Below the pieces are notes generated by a model. The model searched no databases. It was not told the DNA's origin and was given only the letters and a program-made list of their open reading frames with translations. This document shows positions 6,102-8,367 of a stretch of 8,367 nucleotides of DNA, piece by piece. Origin of the DNA: an uncultured Prevotella sp. (GTDB taxonomy: Bacteria; Bacteroidota; Bacteroidia; Bacteroidales; Bacteroidaceae); assembly GCA_946999025.1 (NCBI GenBank), contig CAMQBP010000079.1, forward strand, positions 1 through 8,367. The letters are read 5' to 3'. Both the position numbers and the translations under genes were made by a program. How positions within the stretch are numbered: the stretch's first letter is position 1; the number at the start of each line of letters is the position of its first letter.

Positions 6102-6664
6102 CTGCATCCCTCCTTGTTTGATTGCTCATTCAATATTCCGGCAAGCATGCGTCTCGCCTTGTGGTATTGCGAGGCCGATGTTCCGGGCGTTATAGCCAGG
6201 AGTGCCGCTATCTCCTTATGGCTTTTGCCCTCAATGGCAAACAGGTTGAACACGACCCTGTAGCCTGGCGGCAGCATCCGAATGGACTCTGTTATCTGAC
6301 TGATGGACAAGCACTCCACATCGGGTTCCTCTTCCTCCGTGCAAGGCACGTCAATCTCTGGGTCAAGGAACATGACAGGCGTACGATTCCGCAGAAAACG
6401 AAGTGCCTCGCAGACAACAACTCTTGTAATCCACGCCTTGAGCGAGCCCTTGCCACGATACTCGAACGTGGACATCCTCGTGAATATCCTGATGAAAGCC
6501 TCCTGAAGGACATCGCGCATGTCGGCCTCACTCCGGATATATCGCGAGCATACGCCCGCAAGATAATCGGCATACTCGCCATAAAGCGTATCCATGAAGC
6601 GTGTGTCGCCCTTTGCATGAAGGCGAAGGATGTGCTGCTCGCTGTCGTGTCCCAAAAGACTCAT
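6098..6664 (-). CDS. ECF-type RNA polymerase sigma factor (Das/ECF21-like)
   Basis: 188 residues, a usual length for an ECF sigma factor. Region 2 spans about 23-92, with DVLQEAFIRIF (51-61) for core binding and the -10-recognition helix ending SLKAWITRVVVCEALRFLR. An acidic linker (105-120) leads to region 4 (about 125-177), with LPPGYRVVFNLFAIEGKSHK and the helix-turn-helix EIAALLAITPGTSASQYHKA that reads the -35 element. The ATG at 6664 is preferred over a TTG one codon earlier. It starts 10 nt after the NigD-like gene and overlaps the membrane-spanning protein gene by 4 nt, so the three genes should be co-transcribed and the sigma factor and its partner translationally coupled. Assignment to the ECF21 subgroup rests on gene order, not a subgroup-specific motif. 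It probably directs its own operon, a common ECF pattern. Confidence 0.93.
   Translation of the reverse strand: MSLLGHDSEQHILRLHAKGDTRFMDTLYGEYADYLAGVCSRYIRSEADMRDVLQEAFIRIFTRMSTFEYRGKGSLKAWITRVVVCEALRFLRNRTPVMFLDPEIDVPCTEEEEPDVECLSISQITESIRMLPPGYRVVFNLFAIEGKSHKEIAALLAITPGTSASQYHKARRMLAGILNEQSNKEGCR
6108..6113 (-). promoter_or_regulatory. Shine-Dalgarno-like site deciding the start of the anti-sigma gene
   Basis: GGAGGG on the minus strand lies 6 nt before the ATG at 6101 but touches the ATG at 6107. It also lies inside the last codons of the sigma-factor gene. Strong Shine-Dalgarno motifs are uncommon in Bacteroidetes, so this one probably supports coupled translation. Confidence 0.6.
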
Positions 6665-6674
6665 CAATCTTATT

Positions 6675-7379
6675 TTACGGTGTTGGGGATGATGCGCGCG
6701 GGATGTACTTGAACCTAACTGTCTTGACGCCAGAAAACGAGTTCCATCTCAGGGTTAGGAACCTGGCTTTCGGCTTCTCAATGGCGGCGTTCCCAGGCTG
6801 GTCATCCAACCGGAAAGCCACCATTCCGTCGCGCACCACGCCATTGGTATATCCCAACAACTGATGGTGCAGCACCACCTCGTCGGGCTTGTCTCCCTTG
6901 ACAAGATTGAGTCTGTGCCGGCATCCGCTGCCCGAGTAAGTACGGAAGCGAAGGGTAAGGTAGCCGTCTTCTGCCACCGTCATCCAGCTGTTGACCACCT
7001 CGATGGGGGCCTTGCCGTACGCCTTGTCGTTTTCCTTCATCAGGTCGGGTGCCATTTTCTTGGTCAGTATGGTGTCTATCCAGTTGACATACGCCGTTTG
7101 GGAGTAATGACCTCTTTGCCCCTTCACGCCCGTGAGATTGGCAATGGCACGCAACTCCCTGTTGCCGTAAGGCGAGGCTTTCATATTGACTGGAAGAACG
7201 GTTGTGGAGTCGTCCAACTGGAAATATACCTGTCCTGTCGAAGGATTTGACTTGATGGTCACCAGGGCGTTAGGATAGTTGCCAATAGCCTCGTAACTGT
7301 CGTCAGAGGTACAAGCCTGGAAGACCAATATGCCTGCTGCCAGCAAGGCGCAAGCCATGCTGTGACGTAACTTTCTCAT
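6675..7379 (-). CDS. NigD-like lipoprotein
   Basis: 234 residues. A basic N-terminus, hydrophobic core and lipobox (LVFQAC) make Cys23 the lipidation site. The mature part follows the NigD-like two-domain pattern. The N-terminal OB-like part contains VYFQLDDSTTVLPVN and an RAIANLTGVKG strand. The C-terminal beta domain contains YVNWIDTILTKKM (about 118-130), VVNSWMTVAEDGYLTLRFRT (about 148-167) and a final VKTVRFKYI strand. NigD-like proteins are widespread Bacteroidales lipoproteins of unclear molecular role. One, NigD1 of B. thetaiotaomicron, is tied to a Dma/Das sigma system and to envelope or vesicle homeostasis. Here it is the first gene of the same cassette, so a periplasmic effector or modulator in that response is likely. 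A GAGGAGG motif lies 8 nt before the ATG, supporting this start. Confidence 0.92.
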   Translation of the reverse strand: MRKLRHSMACALLAAGILVFQACTSDDSYEAIGNYPNALVTIKSNPSTGQVYFQLDDSTTVLPVNMKASPYGNRELRAIANLTGVKGQRGHYSQTAYVNWIDTILTKKMAPDLMKENDKAYGKAPIEVVNSWMTVAEDGYLTLRFRTYSGSGCRHRLNLVKGDKPDEVVLHHQLLGYTNGVVRDGMVAFRLDDQPGNAAIEKPKARFLTLRWNSFSGVKTVRFKYIPRASSPTP

Positions 7380-7387
7380 TGATAATT

Positions 7388-7394
7388 CCTCCTC
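7388..7394 (-). promoter_or_regulatory. Strong Shine-Dalgarno-like site of the NigD-like gene
   Basis: GAGGAGG on the minus strand, 8 nt before the ATG at 7379. This is near-ideal spacing and unusually strong for Bacteroidetes, where most leaders are only A-rich. It suggests efficient translation of the first gene in the cassette. Confidence 0.6.
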
Positions 7395-7506
7395 TTGTTT
7401 TCATGAATGACTAAATTCTTAAATACGCTTTTCAAACAAGGCGCAAAGGGTGGGAGGTGGCACTCGCGGACACCTTCCCTGCCCTCTCTGCCCGATATGC
7501 GAAAGG

Positions 7507-8067
7507 TTATTTCACGATAACCTCGATGGTGCCGGCAATCTTGTTCTTGTCGGTAACGCTCACACTCGTCTTCCCGGCCTTGATGCCCTTGATCGTAACC
7601 TTGGCATCCTTGACCGTTGCGGTGGCAGTCTTGCTGTCTTTCGACGCCACCGTATAGGGTGCGGTACCCGATTTCACCGCAACCACCACTTCCTTTCCTA
7701 CCGCAACCTCAACGGTACCCTTGTCAAAGCTCAGGGGTGGAGCCACAAAGACAGGCAGGCTCTTGGCACGCTTATTCTTGTCGGTTACGGTAACACTGGT
7801 TCTTCCCGCCTTGACACCAGTCACGGTCAGCACGTTCTTCACAATCTTGGCGGTTGCTACTTGGTCGTTTGCCGACTTGGCGACAAACGGTGGCGTGCCC
7901 TTGCTCACCGTCACAGTGGCCGAGGCACCCTGCGCCACCTGGACCTTGGCCATGCTAAGCCGCAGGTCGTTCTTGTCATTGTCGTCCTTGCTGCAAGACG
8001 AAAACGCCACCAAACCCAGGCTGCAAGCAGCCAACACGCATGTTCGTAAAATACTTTTCTGTTTCAT
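7507..8067 (-). CDS. Lipoprotein with two bacterial Ig-like (Big_2-type) repeats
   Basis: 186 residues from the ATG at 8067. The open frame extends to 8163, but the upstream 32 codons lack a signal peptide, while the internal start gives MKQKSILRTCVLAACSLGLV and a lipobox (AFSSC, Cys25). After a short Asp/Lys/Asn spacer come two tandem repeats of roughly 75 residues, about 35-110 and 111-186. Each has a strand pattern ending in V(T/K)GVKAG(R/K)TSV(T/S)VTDKNK-like text: VTGVKAGRTSVTVTDKNK and IKGIKAGKTSVSVTDKNK. That tail is characteristic of Big_2 immunoglobulin-like domains. It is probably an outer-membrane-anchored surface or periplasmic protein; no catalytic site is visible. It lies 127 nt upstream of the NigD-like gene on the same strand, with no clear terminator between. 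Co-regulation with the sigma cassette is possible but not shown. Confidence 0.85.
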   Translation of the reverse strand: MKQKSILRTCVLAACSLGLVAFSSCSKDDNDKNDLRLSMAKVQVAQGASATVTVSKGTPPFVAKSANDQVATAKIVKNVLTVTGVKAGRTSVTVTDKNKRAKSLPVFVAPPLSFDKGTVEVAVGKEVVVAVKSGTAPYTVASKDSKTATATVKDAKVTIKGIKAGKTSVSVTDKNKIAGTIEVIVK

Positions 8068-8367
8068 TTCCTTGTTTTTTTTGAATTGTTGATGATAAAA
8101 ATGTCTGAATGTTGTTTGCCTATAAAAACCGCATTGCCCCAAACATTGCCTCGCCAAACTCATAAAAAACGTTAAAGCACAAGGTGATTCTCATGCAAAG
8201 ACATGGTGCCAGAATGAGACATTTACGTGAGTCTTACTCCAGCAATCAGCAAGGATTGTCAGGAAACATAAAAAGCGCACCCTTCAAAAAGATACGCTTT
8301 CATAAAAAAATTACGAACAACTTGCCGCTTTGTTTAAGATGGCAATCGACGATATTGTGACGGCATC
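8068..8367. other. Gene-poor edge region upstream of the Ig-like lipoprotein gene
   Basis: About 300 nt without a confident gene. It holds the AT-rich leader of the lipoprotein gene (T/A-rich near 8068-8100), a loose inverted repeat TCTCAT/ATGAGA near 8191-8221, and a hairpin at 8272-8300. At the edge, an 18-codon open minus-strand frame ends at a TAA (8311-8313), and a plus-strand ATG at 8339 opens MAIDDIVTA to the window end. Either could be the edge of a real gene; neither can be supported. Confidence 0.4.
8272..8300 (-). terminator. Weak terminator-like hairpin
   Basis: AAAGCG (8272-8277) pairs with CGCTTT (8295-8300), and on the minus strand the stem runs into TTTTT. It lies 10 nt after the TAA at 8311-8313, which gives slight support to a minus-strand gene entering from the right edge. 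The stem is only six pairs with a large loop. Confidence 0.25.

Noticed and set aside
6122..6712. 196-residue plus-strand ORF antisense to the sigma factor
   Set aside because: The minus-strand frame has complete sigma regions 2 and 4; this one has no recognisable domain.
7418..7447. Possible Bacteroidetes promoter (TTTG, 18 nt, TATTTAAG) before the NigD-like gene
   Set aside because: The -7 element matches TAnnTTTG only partly and the spacing is short; too weak to annotate.
7450..8049. 199-residue plus-strand ORF antisense to the Ig-like lipoprotein
   Set aside because: Its Gly/His/Arg-rich composition is typical of a reverse-frame shadow of a repetitive coding region.
8311..8367. Possible gene ends at the right edge (minus-strand frame ending in TAA at 8311, or plus-strand ATG at 8339)
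   Set aside because: Only 9 to 18 codons are visible and the two readings conflict; neither has enough evidence.

Overview
The window looks like chromosomal DNA of a Bacteroidales bacterium, most likely Prevotella or a close relative. The grounds are a NigD-like lipoprotein beside an ECF sigma factor, Bacteroidetes-type lipoprotein signal peptides, a fimbrillin-like/FISUMP-like surface lipoprotein, a calycin-like secreted protein with a type IX secretion (T9SS)-like C-terminal tail, and AT-rich gene leaders. Every convincing gene is on the minus strand, so transcription runs from high to low coordinates.

Right side (8067 to 4809): a small lipoprotein with two bacterial Ig-like (Big_2-type) repeats comes first. 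It is followed by a tight three-gene cassette: NigD-like lipoprotein, 10-nt gap, ECF sigma factor, ATGA stop/start overlap, and then a 430-residue protein that joins an anti-sigma-like N-terminus and one inner-membrane helix to a long periplasmic linker and an outer-membrane beta-barrel. This is the layout of the dual-membrane-spanning anti-sigma (Dma/Das/NigD) systems of Bacteroides, in which an envelope-spanning protein is thought to pass an outer-membrane signal to a sigma factor. It is the most interesting system in the window.

Middle (4700 to 2500): a small hypothetical protein with a possible frameshifted or overlapping partner, the calycin-like secreted protein, an ICMT-family integral-membrane methyltransferase, and two orphan C-terminal gene fragments, one on each side of the methyltransferase. 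This part appears to be decaying or rearranged.

Left side (2500 to 1): a 628-residue surface lipoprotein, preceded by three perfect 22-bp tandem repeats that start 3 nt from its start codon. Downstream come a strong terminator-like hairpin and what appears to be a group II intron that has lost its reverse-transcriptase ORF. It keeps a recognisable domain V, a GNRA-capped hairpin and the first codons of an ORF. The position just after a terminator hairpin fits group IIC target choice. The last 150 bases hold nested inverted repeats.

The 3' edge (8068-8367) has no confident gene.
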